The position numbers and the translations under genes were made by a program. The notes below the pieces were generated by a model. It was not told where the DNA came from. It searched no databases and saw only the letters and a program-made list of their open reading frames with translations. Below, in pieces: positions 1 through 9,501 of a DNA stretch of 64,000 nt. The first letter of the stretch is position 1. Each line of letters begins with the position of its first letter. The DNA comes from Chloroflexota bacterium (lineage in GTDB: Bacteria; Chloroflexota; Ktedonobacteria; Ktedonobacterales; JADMIN01): NCBI GenBank assembly GCA_021323855.1, contig JAJPKE010000015.1, positions 248,001-312,000 of the forward strand, in the 5' to 3' direction.

Positions 1-1740
1 AAGGCCATACTGAAGGACATTGTAGAGGACCAACTCGGCGCGGCAATAAACCAGCCACTCATGCCCATTCTGCGGATTGAGATACCAGTCCGGGCCATAA
101 GTAGGGATGTGGTTGCCGCAGTCTGCCGGATTGCCCTGGAAGGGATTCGACCATTTGCTCATCGGGCAGGGCGCGCTGGCGCAGGAGAACTGGATGGGCA
201 GGAACTCCGAGGGCGCGTTGGGCAGCCCAGCCAGGATCGCAGCCTGCGCCCAGGACAACTGCTGATTGGCGAGCGTATAGGCGCCCTTGATGGTTTTGGG
301 CTGCAAGCCGAAGAAGTTACGCGCCGCCGCCTCGATGCCGATGTTCTGGTCACCATAGGGGATGGTGTTGAGATACATCTCCAGGATGAAGGCTTTGGTG
401 TATTGCTGCGTCACGCCGTAGGCCAGAATCGCCTCGTTGATTTTGCGCTGAAACGTCTGATTGGTGTCGTTGAGGACGATATTCTTCACCAACTGCTGCG
501 TGATCGTCGAGCCGCCCTGCGAGGTGCTGCCGGAGTTTACGTCGGCAAACGCTGCGCGCAAGGTGCCATAGAAGTCTATGCCGACGTTGGAATAGAAACT
601 GTGGTCCTCGGTGTCTATCGTCGCCACCTGTAGCTTGGGGTCAATCTGTTGCAGCGGCGCATAGAGCTGGAATCCAGTATCGCTGCGTGCGACATAGATG
701 GTCTTGCCGTTGCGGTCGTAGATGATGCTATTCTGCTGATTTTTGAGGCTGGCAATTGCCTGGATGTCGCTCTCGTGGCGCTGATAATAGCCGACGGCAT
801 AGACCGAGCCTGCGCCGCCACCCATCACGATGCCGGTGAGCAGCACAGCTACTAGCGCGATGGTGAGCGCATAGACGACAGGGTTGATGCGCTCACGCGA
901 GTGCCGCCATTTGCGCGCGAGCAATCTGGCGCGCGAGCGGCGAAAGCCTGCGGACGGCTTCCGGCGGACCTGTGGCGTGGCTGGCACGCGATACGCGGTT
1001 GGCACGCCCATGCTTCCCATGCCCATCCCGCCGGCGCCACCAGCACCACGCATGCGCGCGGTCAGACCGCTTTGTGGTCCCGGTGGTGTGCTGAGCGCAT
1101 CGCCCGGCTGAAATGCCGTTGGTTGCGCGCCGAAACCACTTGAGCCAGTTGCGCCGATTGAGCCATTGGCGCTATTGAAGCCGTTGCGCCCGGCGCGCGC
1201 CGTAAGGTCACTGAGGCGCCGCGAGATCGAACGTGAGGCATCGCGCGCTCTGCGCGCCATCTGCGCCAGCGAGCGACGCATCCCCTGCGGATTCCCCTCC
1301 GGCGGTGGCCCTTCATATGCGTCATATGCGCCAGACGGACCAGGTGGAGTGGGGATGGGCGGATAGGCGGCATTGGCATTGGGATTGCCTGTGGGATGTG
1401 GTGCGCCAGGGGCCGGTTGCCGGCGAATCAGGCCATCGGGAACGGCGGGATTACGCCCCGAATTGCCGCGTGTCATGCTGCCGGGCATACCAGGGACACC
1501 AGGGACACCGGGAGCAGGTGGCGTGGGGTAGCGTCCGGTGTTGCCTCGGCTAGCGCGTGGTGGCTGGCCTGCTACACCTGGATAGCCTGGATAGCCTGGA
1601 TAGCCTGGATTCCCCTGCTGGCCGCCGTACTCTTCCTGCTGGTTGCCCCATTGACCATATTGACCATATTGACCATATTGATCGTTGCGGTCTTGATTTG
1701 CTGCGTTGCGATAGGGATCATCCCGCGTATCCCGGCCCAT
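1..1740 (-). CDS. Class A penicillin-binding protein (PBP1a-like), C-terminus cut off by window edge
   Basis: Open frame of 580 codons running off the left edge. It starts at ATG 1740, preceded by GAGGAGGT at ideal spacing. Residues 1 to about 280 are cytoplasmic low-complexity sequence, including QYG and GYP tripeptide repeats. A single membrane segment follows at about 287-315, then the GT51 glycosyltransferase domain with TEDHSFYSNVG (catalytic Glu near residue 373) and QGGSTITQQLVKN. The transpeptidase domain lies outside the window. By family, it polymerises lipid II into glycan strands on the outer face of the membrane. It is a clear paralogue of the complete PBP at 32152-35505: the two share the MGRD start, basic patch, membrane segment and near-identical GT51 blocks, but their low-complexity tails differ. 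Confidence 0.93.
   Translation of the reverse strand, partial: MGRDTRDDPYRNAANQDRNDQYGQYGQYGQWGNQQEEYGGQQGNPGYPGYPGYPGVAGQPPRASRGNTGRYPTPPAPGVPGVPGMPGSMTRGNSGRNPAVPDGLIRRQPAPGAPHPTGNPNANAAYPPIPTPPGPSGAYDAYEGPPPEGNPQGMRRSLAQMARRARDASRSISRRLSDLTARAGRNGFNSANGSIGATGSSGFGAQPTAFQPGDALSTPPGPQSGLTARMRGAGGAGGMGMGSMGVPTAYRVPATPQVRRKPSAGFRRSRARLLARKWRHSRERINPVVYALTIALVAVLLTGIVMGGGAGSVYAVGYYQRHESDIQAIASLKNQQNSIIYDRNGKTIYVARSDTGFQLYAPLQQIDPKLQVATIDTEDHSFYSNVGIDFYGTLRAAFADVNSGSTSQGGSTITQQLVKNIVLNDTNQTFQRKINEAILAYGVTQQYTKAFILEMYLNTIPYGDQNIGIEAAARNFFGLQPKTIKGAYTLANQQLSWAQAAILAGLPNAPSEFLPIQFSCASAPCPMSKWSNPFQGNPADCGNHIPTYGPDWYLNPQNGHEWLVYCRAELVLYNVLQYGL
1488..1680. repeat. Three short 9-bp-period tandem arrays inside the PBP tail
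   Basis: Arrays of CACCAGGGA (about 1488-1510), CCTGGATAG (about 1577-1611) and TTGACCATA (about 1651-1680) lie within 200 bp. Each unit is nine bases, so copy-number change keeps the PBP frame. They encode GVP, GYP and QYG tripeptides of the cytoplasmic tail. Confidence 0.85.
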
Positions 1741-2010
1741 CGTCCGACCTCCTCTTGTCCTCGATATCGCGTGAATCCATCAGTCTGATAGGTTGACAGG
1801 TTGATATCTCAGGCATCTCTCATCGCGGCAGTGAACCACCCGCGCACCGGCTCCCGTCGCAATCCCGCGCCGCGTATCAGAAATCAGAGCAAGAAGGCGG
1901 AAACGGCGCGCATGCAAAGATCACCCAACAAGAAAGCGGGCGCCTGGCATTTTACGCACATTTCCCCAGAATGGCAATGTCCGTAGGACAATCGGACACA
2001 AGAGAACGAA

Positions 2011-2070
2011 GACCTCCTGGGATTGCCTGCGGGTACATCGTATCTCTACCCGCCAGTTTTCCAGGAGGCC
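2011..2070. terminator. Hairpin between the DUF5666-like gene and the PBP gene
   Basis: Arms ACCTCCTGG (2012-2020) and CCAGGAGG (2061-2068) enclose a nested pair CGGGTA/TACCCG (2030-2035, 2047-2052). It lies after the stop of the 2128-2625 gene on the minus strand and probably ends its transcript. The following T-tract is weak on both strands. The rest of 1741-2127 shows no gene. Confidence 0.55.
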
Positions 2071-2127
2071 TCTTGATTGCTCATCCACGCCGTTGAGGAT
2101 GGCTGATGTTGCGCTACGCTATCCGAA

Positions 2128-2625
2128 CTACCCGATGTCAATACTCGTTGCAGTGATGCTGCCGTCGCTGTTATGGGTGCCCATGACATGAATGCGGCTA
2201 CCCACAGTGACGGCGCTGGCACTGGCAGGCTGGCCGGCCCGCGTGTATTTGGTGTTTGCGGTCGTGTGAATCGTCACTGTCGTGCCATTTGCGGCTTTGG
2301 CGGTGATCGTCTGGCCGCTCACGCTCGATACCGTGAACGTTTCGCATTGGCCCTGCTGCCCCTGCTGCCCTTGTGCGCCCGGCGTATTCGCCAGCGATTG
2401 AAAGTTGCTCCCCTGATTGAAGCCAATCTGTGAGCCATTCGCGCTGGATGGTGTAAGACCTGCCGCCTGTGTGGTGCCGATCTGAGCGCCTAGTAGCGCG
2501 CCTATTCCCAGCGTGAACATCAGGGCAAAGGCCACGCCGCCGATCAGCAGCCACCGGCGCCAGGGAGCGCGCGGCGGTGGACGTTGCAGTTGCCAGTCTG
2601 GCACCACATCTACGAAGTCATCCAA
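2128..2625 (-). CDS. Membrane-anchored DUF5666-like protein
   Basis: 165 aa. A short cytoplasmic N-terminus (MDDFVDVVPDWQ) is followed by a membrane segment at about 26-47, then a Ser/Gln-rich linker containing GQQGQQGQ. The C-terminal domain of about 75 residues has the pattern V..VSGQTITAKAANGTTVTIHT and V..GS.IHVMGT...GSITATSI, which recalls DUF5666 beta-barrel domains. Probably exported and anchored, facing outward. Function unknown. It is flanked by a PBP gene and a large regulator, both on the minus strand, with a hairpin after its stop. Confidence 0.75.
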   Translation of the reverse strand: MDDFVDVVPDWQLQRPPPRAPWRRWLLIGGVAFALMFTLGIGALLGAQIGTTQAAGLTPSSANGSQIGFNQGSNFQSLANTPGAQGQQGQQGQCETFTVSSVSGQTITAKAANGTTVTIHTTANTKYTRAGQPASASAVTVGSRIHVMGTHNSDGSITATSIDIG

Positions 2626-2762
2626 TGGTATGCCTCCTCTCTGAAGGAACTTGGTGCAGCGTCTTCATACGCCGCGCTCCAAGCATAGGTTGAAACTGTG
2701 GGAACGCCATTGAAAGCAGATGTGAGCCTTCTCATGAAACCAGCATCTCATCAGTGATTGAG

Positions 2763-5612
2763 TTACCTCGACGAGAGAGCCATAAGCCAGTCCTGGACTT
2801 CGCGCTTGCGCTCAAACTCCAGGTGAGTCAACTGTTGCAGGCTCCTCTGCGCATAAACTAGCGCCTGATTCTTCTCACCCTTTGCGGCCCAGGCCCGGCT
2901 CAAACCATACCAGGCGAGGGCAGCAAGTTCCAGTTCAGTGTCGCCATCCTCATTGGCAACTGCCAGCGCCTGTTCATATGCGGCAATTGCTTCCTCGATC
3001 TGTTGGGTTTCCAGATACAGTGCGCCGCGCTCACATTCTGTCTCACCGATCAGCCAGCGATCTCCCAGTTGTCTGGCAATGGTGAGCGCTTGCGCAAGGT
3101 ACTGTTCAGCCTGCGCATAGCGTCTGCAATCGCGTTCCAGGGCGCCGAGATTCTGCAAAATGCTGTTTTGCCAGTGCGTCAGTTCGTACCTGATGGCACG
3201 CGCATAGGCTTCCTTATATAAACGCTCCGCTTGCTGGAACAGCTCTGTACGCCTGCCTTCACGTTGCTGGAGCGCATAGCGGGCGATGAGGCAGCCTTTG
3301 GCGTTTTGCAGCGCCGTCATGCGCCGGATATGCCCAACTTGTTTCGCCCGGTCGAATCCATCATCGAAACAGCGCAATGCCTGCTCATATTGTCCCCGCT
3401 TGAAAGCAATAACGCCCATGTTTTGTAAGCAGACGATAGCAGTTTCGACATCCTGTACATCTTCTGCCATCTGTAAGGCTTGTGGATAGAGGATATCGCC
3501 GACGCTCACCTCTCCCCGGTTGCCGGCAATCTGCGCCTGGATGCGGTAGAGCAGGGCGCTGTGCTGACGATCTCCAATCTGGTCAATAAGTGCCAGTGCC
3601 TCATCAGTCAACCGTTCTGCTTCCCTGCTATCACCAGCGCACAACGCGACATCCGCCCTGTGCGCTAGCAACGCAATACGCATCTGCTGGTGTTGATGGT
3701 GACGCCGGTGGTCTGGTGCTGTTGCCGGCATCAGGCCGGCATCGTAGAGCTGCGCTGCCAGCGCATACTCTCCACGCAATTCCGCCAACCGTCCGAGATG
3801 GAGTTGTGTCGCTGCCAGCAGTGTTCCATCGGCAAGCGCCAGCGCCATGTCCTGCGCCCGCTTCAGGAGATCCGACGACTCGCGATACTCGCCGCGTAGC
3901 GCCATAAAGGGAGACAAGACCTGAGTCATCCGCAGCAAAGCATCGGGCATGTTGGTGCGTATGGCTGCGTGGCTTGCTGCTAGAATATTCTTGCGCTCGA
4001 TATCCAGCGCCGCGAAATCTGTCTTATGCGTCTCCACATAGGTCGCATAGAACTCGACGAGCCGCTGGTGTGTAGCAGCATCAGGCGTCTCTTTGGCGGA
4101 ATGGGAATCAGTGAAATTTCCATCATTTCCGAGTCGCAATCGCGCATAGTCATGGATGACCTGATGCAAGGTGTAGCGTCCTGGTCCGTAGGCTTCGAGC
4201 AGCCCCCAGTCTGAGAGGAGATCGAAGGCGGGCAATGGCACTGCGCAGACGGCTTGCGCCGCCTCCTCTGAAAAGCTACTGGGTTTGGGTGGGAAAATGG
4301 TGAGCGCATGCAGCGCCCGGCAGGCTTCTGCTCCCGTCAGCTTCTGGCGCTGTTCACCGGTAGCATCTTGCTGCCGTATGCGATTGATGCTCATATCGAG
4401 AACTGCCTGCAAGGAGAGCGCCGTTCCTGGGATTACTGTTGGGTGTTGCTCGGCTGGTCCCTGGGCTTGCGCCAGATGCAAACGCTCTTTCGTGCTGCGC
4501 AACAGTCGTAGCGCAGCCTGTATGCGACGTGGCTGCCCGCTGAGCGATTCCATACGCAAATAATTTCCCATCAGGGTGAGCGCCAGCGGTAGCCCACCAA
4601 CCGCCCGCTCCAATGCGCGAGCGGCGCGAGGTTCTGCCTGCACCACCTGGGGAGCCAACCGGGCCAGCAACGCATACCCGCGCGCTTCTGTCAGTTCGTG
4701 AACCGCCAGGGCGCTTTCTGGCTCTGCGCCGGCAAAGGCCGTTGCTAAACGAGGAAAGCGGGTCGTCATGACATAGCGGCAATTGGGGCCACCTACTTTG
4801 AAGGCTGCAAGATGTTCAATGGTCCAGGCGTCGTCTATAATCAGCAGCAGGCGGCGCTCGCCGATGGTTGCATGGATGGCTCTTCCCCAGGTCTCGGCGT
4901 CCACGACGTTGGCCGCCGCCGCAGAGACGATTCCCAGTTGCGCTCCCCAGCTACCGAGCAGACCGGCAATATCTGGCTCTGGACCCAGCGCCGCGAAGAG
5001 TATGCCTCCTGGAAAACGCCGGCGCAATGTGCGGTCATGGGCAAGTTTGACCGCCAGCGTGCTTTTGCCTACGCCGGGCAGGCCGTAGAGTGCCAGGAAG
5101 CGGCTGCACTTGAGTCGCTCGCGGCATGTGGCGAGCAGGTCTTGCCGTCCGATGAGGTCGTCGTCGGCCAGTGGGTCGGGTAATGTTGTGGGAAAGCAGT
5201 GGTCAGCGATGCTCTTCGGTTGCCCCTGCCTCTCCATCAGTAGCTCGCTATCGAGCAGCGCGGGCTTATCAGAGGCGAGCGTGAGCGAATGATCATGCTG
5301 TTTATCTGGCGCTTCGGTAGACGGAGAACTCTGAAATCCGCTAGATGTGGGAATCACAGGAGAGGCCGCAGATACGGGCAAGACCAATCCTAATGTTTCC
5401 GCAGACTGTCCAAACCGAGCCGAGAAATACTCGCAGAGCTTTTGGCGATACCTGGCGCTGATCGCCGCGCCATGCTCCCAGTGCGATACCATTGTGCTGG
5501 TGCAATCGAGCGCCTGCGCAAGCTGCGATTGGGTCAGATGCGCCTGCTGGCGTAGCGCCTTCACCACCTGATTGAATGGCGGAACCGTCATGGATTGCGT
5601 AGTGGACGGCAT
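2763..5612 (-). CDS. XRE-type HTH / NB-ARC / TPR regulator
   Basis: 949 aa. Residues about 13-67 form an XRE helix-turn-helix (LTQSQLAQALDCTSTMVSHW). A linker leads to an NB-ARC STAND NTPase with Walker A GLPGVGKST (about 176), Walker B LLLIIDDAW (about 252) and GLPLALTLMG (about 335). From about 560 to 940 runs a series of tetratricopeptide repeats. By family this is an ATP-dependent signal-sensing transcription switch in which the TPRs bind the inducer or partner. It is transcribed divergently from the secreted CHAP/propeller gene and is the obvious candidate regulator of it and of itself (inference). The ATG at 5612 has GAGGG upstream; a second ATG lies at 5591. Confidence 0.93.
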   Translation of the reverse strand: MPSTTQSMTVPPFNQVVKALRQQAHLTQSQLAQALDCTSTMVSHWEHGAAISARYRQKLCEYFSARFGQSAETLGLVLPVSAASPVIPTSSGFQSSPSTEAPDKQHDHSLTLASDKPALLDSELLMERQGQPKSIADHCFPTTLPDPLADDDLIGRQDLLATCRERLKCSRFLALYGLPGVGKSTLAVKLAHDRTLRRRFPGGILFAALGPEPDIAGLLGSWGAQLGIVSAAAANVVDAETWGRAIHATIGERRLLLIIDDAWTIEHLAAFKVGGPNCRYVMTTRFPRLATAFAGAEPESALAVHELTEARGYALLARLAPQVVQAEPRAARALERAVGGLPLALTLMGNYLRMESLSGQPRRIQAALRLLRSTKERLHLAQAQGPAEQHPTVIPGTALSLQAVLDMSINRIRQQDATGEQRQKLTGAEACRALHALTIFPPKPSSFSEEAAQAVCAVPLPAFDLLSDWGLLEAYGPGRYTLHQVIHDYARLRLGNDGNFTDSHSAKETPDAATHQRLVEFYATYVETHKTDFAALDIERKNILAASHAAIRTNMPDALLRMTQVLSPFMALRGEYRESSDLLKRAQDMALALADGTLLAATQLHLGRLAELRGEYALAAQLYDAGLMPATAPDHRRHHQHQQMRIALLAHRADVALCAGDSREAERLTDEALALIDQIGDRQHSALLYRIQAQIAGNRGEVSVGDILYPQALQMAEDVQDVETAIVCLQNMGVIAFKRGQYEQALRCFDDGFDRAKQVGHIRRMTALQNAKGCLIARYALQQREGRRTELFQQAERLYKEAYARAIRYELTHWQNSILQNLGALERDCRRYAQAEQYLAQALTIARQLGDRWLIGETECERGALYLETQQIEEAIAAYEQALAVANEDGDTELELAALAWYGLSRAWAAKGEKNQALVYAQRSLQQLTHLEFERKREVQDWLMALSSR

Positions 5613-5667
5613 AGCGTACCCTCAGCGTCACTTCCTCTACATACGCTAACAAGCATTCCCTATCCCT

Positions 5668-5717
5668 ATTGTCGCTATACGTTGCCGCTACGTCAATGAC
5701 AACTTTCTGACAACTTT
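5668..5717 (-). promoter_or_regulatory. Promoter with tandem 10-bp direct repeats before the NB-ARC regulator
   Basis: Read on the minus strand, TTGACG (5691-5696), a 17-nt spacer and GACAAT (5668-5673) form a sigma70-like promoter. Directly upstream are two copies of TGACAACTTT (plus-strand 5697-5706 and 5708-5717) whose starts are 11 bp apart, one helical turn. That is typical of a protein binding site, possibly for the regulator itself acting on this divergent region. Confidence 0.6.
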
Positions 5718-5821
5718 TTCGCAAGTTCCCGGCTATAGACAGCAACACCCGGACACCGCACACTTGAAGGCGCCTGCGATTACCTACCTATCGTATCGTG
5801 CATGTCATGGGAGGAGAGACG

Positions 5822-8407
5822 ATGTTTGCTTCGGATCTGAGTTGGCGCTTGCCGTCATTACACTGGCGACGGTTTCGCCTGCTGTTCATGCTCGTATTAG
5901 CGCTGCCATTGGCGACGCTATGGGTCGCGCTCACGCCTCTGCATGTGGCATATGCGTCATCTGGGCGAGCGCCGTGGTGGACGGGCGATTGTGATAATGG
6001 AACGAATGGCACACTTATTACCACCGATCCCAGTCTCGGGATCCAGATTTGCTACCCCAATGGTTGGAACGGTCTACCAAGTGGGCAACCAAACTACAAC
6101 GAGTACACGCCACATGGTGTTGTGCCGCTGCAAGAATGGCAATGCGTCGAATTCTCCGCGCGCTACCTTGAGCAAGTCCATAACATGCCAGACAAGGGAG
6201 GGATCAACGGTGGACAAGCCGTTGCCAGCACGTACTATAACTGGTACAGTGGCCCGGGTTCGGGGTTGAGCTTGATTTATGGAGACTCGACTCAGGCGTT
6301 CCCGTCGGTTGGCGATGTCCTTTCCACTACCAGTGGTCAAACATCAAATGGACATACCGGCGTCGTCAACTACGTTCATATTGACGACCCTGTTAATGGC
6401 AATGGCTACGTGATGATTGCCCAGCAAAATGTGACCAGTGGTGGTGTCAATGCCGGATGGACTCCAGATGGGACTAGCATTCGCTCCGCCTGGGGAGATA
6501 ACTCATGGCCTTATACCAAGTTGGTCGTGAGAAATTGGAGCTACTACAATGATGATGATGGCAGTTCCTATCCTACCACAAAGGAAGCCAATGTGCAGAT
6601 TCTGCACTTTGGCAGTGGTAGCGGCGGCGGAGCATCACAGCGGGTTGGCGAACTCGACGCCAATGGCAACCTCTTGGTGGCCGATGGACCAGTCGGCACC
6701 AACTTCGCGCAAGCGATTGGCCCCAACATCAAGGCGGCTGCCTTCTCGAATACCAACCTCACTGGTGTGATAGACGGCAATGGCAACTTCCTGGTGGATA
6801 GCGGATCGCTCAATAATTTCAAGGGGGTTCTGGGTCCAGGGGTCAACAATGGACCAATCGTTACTGCTATCGCACTCTCAGGCAATGTGCAGGGAGCGTT
6901 GGATAACAGTGGCAACCTGTGGGTTGCGAATGGGCTGGGCAACACGTTCACCAAAGTGATCGGCCCCAATATCCAAGACTTTGCCCTCTCAGGTACGCGC
7001 ATCGGCGTGATAGATGGCAATGGCAACTTCCTGGTTGAAGATACGTCGCAGAGCGGTGGCTTCACGGCACTCTTGGGGCCAGGAGTCAGCAATGGTCCGT
7101 TCATCAAGGCTGTGGCGCTCTCCGGCACGCGCATGGGCGCGCTTGATAGCAATGGGAACTTCTGGGTGGCTGACGGGCCAGTGAGTACATCTACCACGTT
7201 TACCAAAGTGATTGGCCCCAACATCCAGGCGATTACCATGACTGACTGTTCGGTGAATTCGACAACTTATGATCGGCTAGGAGTCATTGATGGCAATGGC
7301 AACTTCCTGGCCAACGATGGGGCGCTCAATGCGTCGTTTAGCGTGCAACAGAGTCCCCTGATGACACGGATTGGCCTGTATTGCAGCCGCGTTGGCGCGC
7401 TTGACACCAATGGCAACGGATCCTTGAAAGATGGGGCGCTCTCTGGGTCTTGGACGCAGGAGTTTTCAGGAAAACAAGGGCTGATTCTGCCCGAGGCCAG
7501 CTCGGCGATTCATGCTCCGTCTATGCGACTAGGAGCCATAGGCACCGACGGCTATTTGTACGTCGCTGATGGGCCGGTCGGCAAGTCATTTACCAAAGTG
7601 ATCGGTCCCAATATCAAAGCAGCGGCGCTTTCGGGCACGCGCATCGGCGTAATAGACGGCAACGGCAACTTCCTGGTGGCCGATGGACCAGTCGGCACGA
7701 GCTTTAGCGTGGCCATTGGGCCAAGTCTACATAGTGGACCGGTTATCACTGCGATTGCGCTCTCTGGCACCCGCATGAGCGCATTGGATGCCAGCGGCAA
7801 TGTTTGGGCGGTGGATGGGCCAGTCGGCACTTCGCCAAGCATTGTCATCGGACCAGCGGTGGGAGGACCAACAATTAAGGCAATTGGTCTGAGCGGATCA
7901 CGAATTGGGGCGCTCGACACCAGCGGCACTCTCTGGGTAGCTGATGGCGCAGTCGGCATAACTTTTACCAAAGTCATTGGGCCGAACATCCAGTCTTTCA
8001 TCCTCTCTGGCCTGCGCATCGGCGTGATAGATGGCAATGGCAATTTCCTGGTGAACCAGGGTATGCTGACCGCCTCGTTCAAGCAGGCAATTGGTCCTAA
8101 CATCCAGGCAATTGCCATGAACACCTGCCAATCCGGCCCGACCTTCAACTGGGGAGTATCCTACAACCGGCTTGGCGTGATAGATGGCAATGGCAACTTC
8201 CTCATAGATGACTATGCCGTCACGGATTCGCTAACCTCGTTCTCGCTGGAGCAGCAGAAAGTAGTGGCGCAGATTGGGTTGTATTGCAGCAGGATTGCCA
8301 TGGTGAATCCCAGTGGCAACTTCTATGCCCACGATGGCGACGATACGCCGTCCTGGACACTGGAGATGGCTGGCGTCAAAACAATGGTGTTGCCAGATGC
8401 CAGCTAA
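5822..8407 (+). CDS. Secreted CHAP-domain protein with 14 propeller-like repeats
   Basis: 861 aa from ATG 5822, chosen because GGGAGGAGA sits just upstream; another ATG lies at 5798. A signal segment (about 15-45, FRLLFMLVLALPLATLWV) ends near HVAYASS. A CHAP amidase/peptidase domain follows, with the Cys in EWQCVEFSARYL and the His in SNGHTGVVNYVHID. From about residue 268 to the end there are 14 repeats with cores such as RIGVIDGNGNFLV and RMGALDSNGNFWVADG. They form two blocks of seven; each block ends with IGLYCSR, an aromatic segment and LPEAS or LPDAS. Probably a cell-wall hydrolase with two seven-bladed propellers for binding (inference). It is transcribed divergently from the NB-ARC regulator. 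Confidence 0.88.
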   Translation: MFASDLSWRLPSLHWRRFRLLFMLVLALPLATLWVALTPLHVAYASSGRAPWWTGDCDNGTNGTLITTDPSLGIQICYPNGWNGLPSGQPNYNEYTPHGVVPLQEWQCVEFSARYLEQVHNMPDKGGINGGQAVASTYYNWYSGPGSGLSLIYGDSTQAFPSVGDVLSTTSGQTSNGHTGVVNYVHIDDPVNGNGYVMIAQQNVTSGGVNAGWTPDGTSIRSAWGDNSWPYTKLVVRNWSYYNDDDGSSYPTTKEANVQILHFGSGSGGGASQRVGELDANGNLLVADGPVGTNFAQAIGPNIKAAAFSNTNLTGVIDGNGNFLVDSGSLNNFKGVLGPGVNNGPIVTAIALSGNVQGALDNSGNLWVANGLGNTFTKVIGPNIQDFALSGTRIGVIDGNGNFLVEDTSQSGGFTALLGPGVSNGPFIKAVALSGTRMGALDSNGNFWVADGPVSTSTTFTKVIGPNIQAITMTDCSVNSTTYDRLGVIDGNGNFLANDGALNASFSVQQSPLMTRIGLYCSRVGALDTNGNGSLKDGALSGSWTQEFSGKQGLILPEASSAIHAPSMRLGAIGTDGYLYVADGPVGKSFTKVIGPNIKAAALSGTRIGVIDGNGNFLVADGPVGTSFSVAIGPSLHSGPVITAIALSGTRMSALDASGNVWAVDGPVGTSPSIVIGPAVGGPTIKAIGLSGSRIGALDTSGTLWVADGAVGITFTKVIGPNIQSFILSGLRIGVIDGNGNFLVNQGMLTASFKQAIGPNIQAIAMNTCQSGPTFNWGVSYNRLGVIDGNGNFLIDDYAVTDSLTSFSLEQQKVVAQIGLYCSRIAMVNPSGNFYAHDGDDTPSWTLEMAGVKTMVLPDAS

Positions 8408-8463
8408 ACACCGTTAGCTCGTATCTGATAACTGTATCCATAAAAGATGAACGCAGAGGCTCA

Positions 8464-9501
8464 CTATCCCGCGAACACCAGGATAGTGGGCCTCTGGCCG
8501 TGGAGGCTGATCTCCACCTGTTTAACGCAGCGCATGCCAGCGTTTGCAGCCAGCGCCAGCGACGGCTGATTCGTCAGCACAGCGAGCCGCCCGCCAGGAG
8601 CCAGCACACGGCGCATCTCCGCGAACGCCTGGCGATAGAAGCAACCAATATCCTGCCCGGCGGCTACCTGGCGGTCCCAGGGCAGATTGGTGACAATCGC
8701 TTCCACCGCGCCGGATGCAAGGGGCAACGCCCGGACATCCATCGGCGTGAACATGGCGTTGACACCGGCGGCGCACGCATTTGTTGCGGCGGCGCGAATC
8801 GCCTCTGGGTCACTGTCGCCGCCCTGCGCCGCTATCCCAGCGAGCGCCGCCTCGACGACGATGGTACCCGTTCCACAGCAGGGATCGAGCAATCGTTGCC
8901 CCGGCGATACTTCTGCCAGCGCCAGCATCGCAGCGGCGACCGGCGGTTTCAGCGCGCCGGGACGATGCGCGCGCCGGTAGGAACGTTCGTGCAGCGGCGC
9001 CTTACCGAGCCGCAGCCCGACGGCGGCGACGCTCTGCTCGATGAATATCCGCACATTTAGGCCGGCGGCGCGATCATCCGCCTGATAGTGCCAGCCCTGC
9101 GCCTGCGTGATGCCCTCAGCCAGCGCCGATTTGATCTCATCGGTGTTGTACGAACGCGCGCCGACGAAACTCGCCGTCACCGAAAATGTCGGCGGGCAGG
9201 CGATAGAACGCACACGCGCGCACACCTCCGCCGCTGCGCAGAGTGGCAGGCTGCGGCTCAATGCGCGCAGGTGCGCCAGTGTCGCGCGTGTTCTCTCTAT
9301 GCCGCTCCAGGTGGCGAGCGTGATGAAGGCATCATCTACGGTGCGCAGGCGCAAGAGCGTTTCCAGCGTCTCAGATGAGATAGAACAACTTCCGGCGATA
9401 CGACGATAGCTGACGGCGTTCACGCTGACGCCGGGCAGCGCGCGTATTTCAGTGGCACTCACCGTTTCCAGTCCGCGTGTGGTGAGCGCAAAGAAGGACA
9501 T
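8464..9501 (-). CDS. THUMP-domain RNA (guanine-N2-)methyltransferase-like protein
   Basis: 345 aa from ATG 9501 (MSFFALTTRGLE), with AGGAAA upstream; an ATG at 9516 is an alternative, and the frame stays open further. The N-terminal part has the THUMP layout found in the Trm14/TrmN/RlmL families. The C-terminal Rossmann methyltransferase has the SAM-binding motif LLDPCCGTGTIVVEAAL and the catalytic-type motif TNLPWDR, which replaces N-P-P-Y. It therefore most likely methylates an N2 of guanine in tRNA or rRNA using SAM; the exact target is not readable. It stands alone, convergent with the CHAP gene, with a 56-bp gap between the stops. Confidence 0.85.
   Translation of the reverse strand: MSFFALTTRGLETVSATEIRALPGVSVNAVSYRRIAGSCSISSETLETLLRLRTVDDAFITLATWSGIERTRATLAHLRALSRSLPLCAAAEVCARVRSIACPPTFSVTASFVGARSYNTDEIKSALAEGITQAQGWHYQADDRAAGLNVRIFIEQSVAAVGLRLGKAPLHERSYRRAHRPGALKPPVAAAMLALAEVSPGQRLLDPCCGTGTIVVEAALAGIAAQGGDSDPEAIRAAATNACAAGVNAMFTPMDVRALPLASGAVEAIVTNLPWDRQVAAGQDIGCFYRQAFAEMRRVLAPGGRLAVLTNQPSLALAANAGMRCVKQVEISLHGQRPTILVFAG

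Noticed and set aside
6568..8148. Long minus-strand open frames opposite the CHAP/propeller gene
   Set aside because: They mirror the repeats on the coding strand, have no ribosome sites or family resemblance, and the plus-strand gene has a clear signal peptide and domain.
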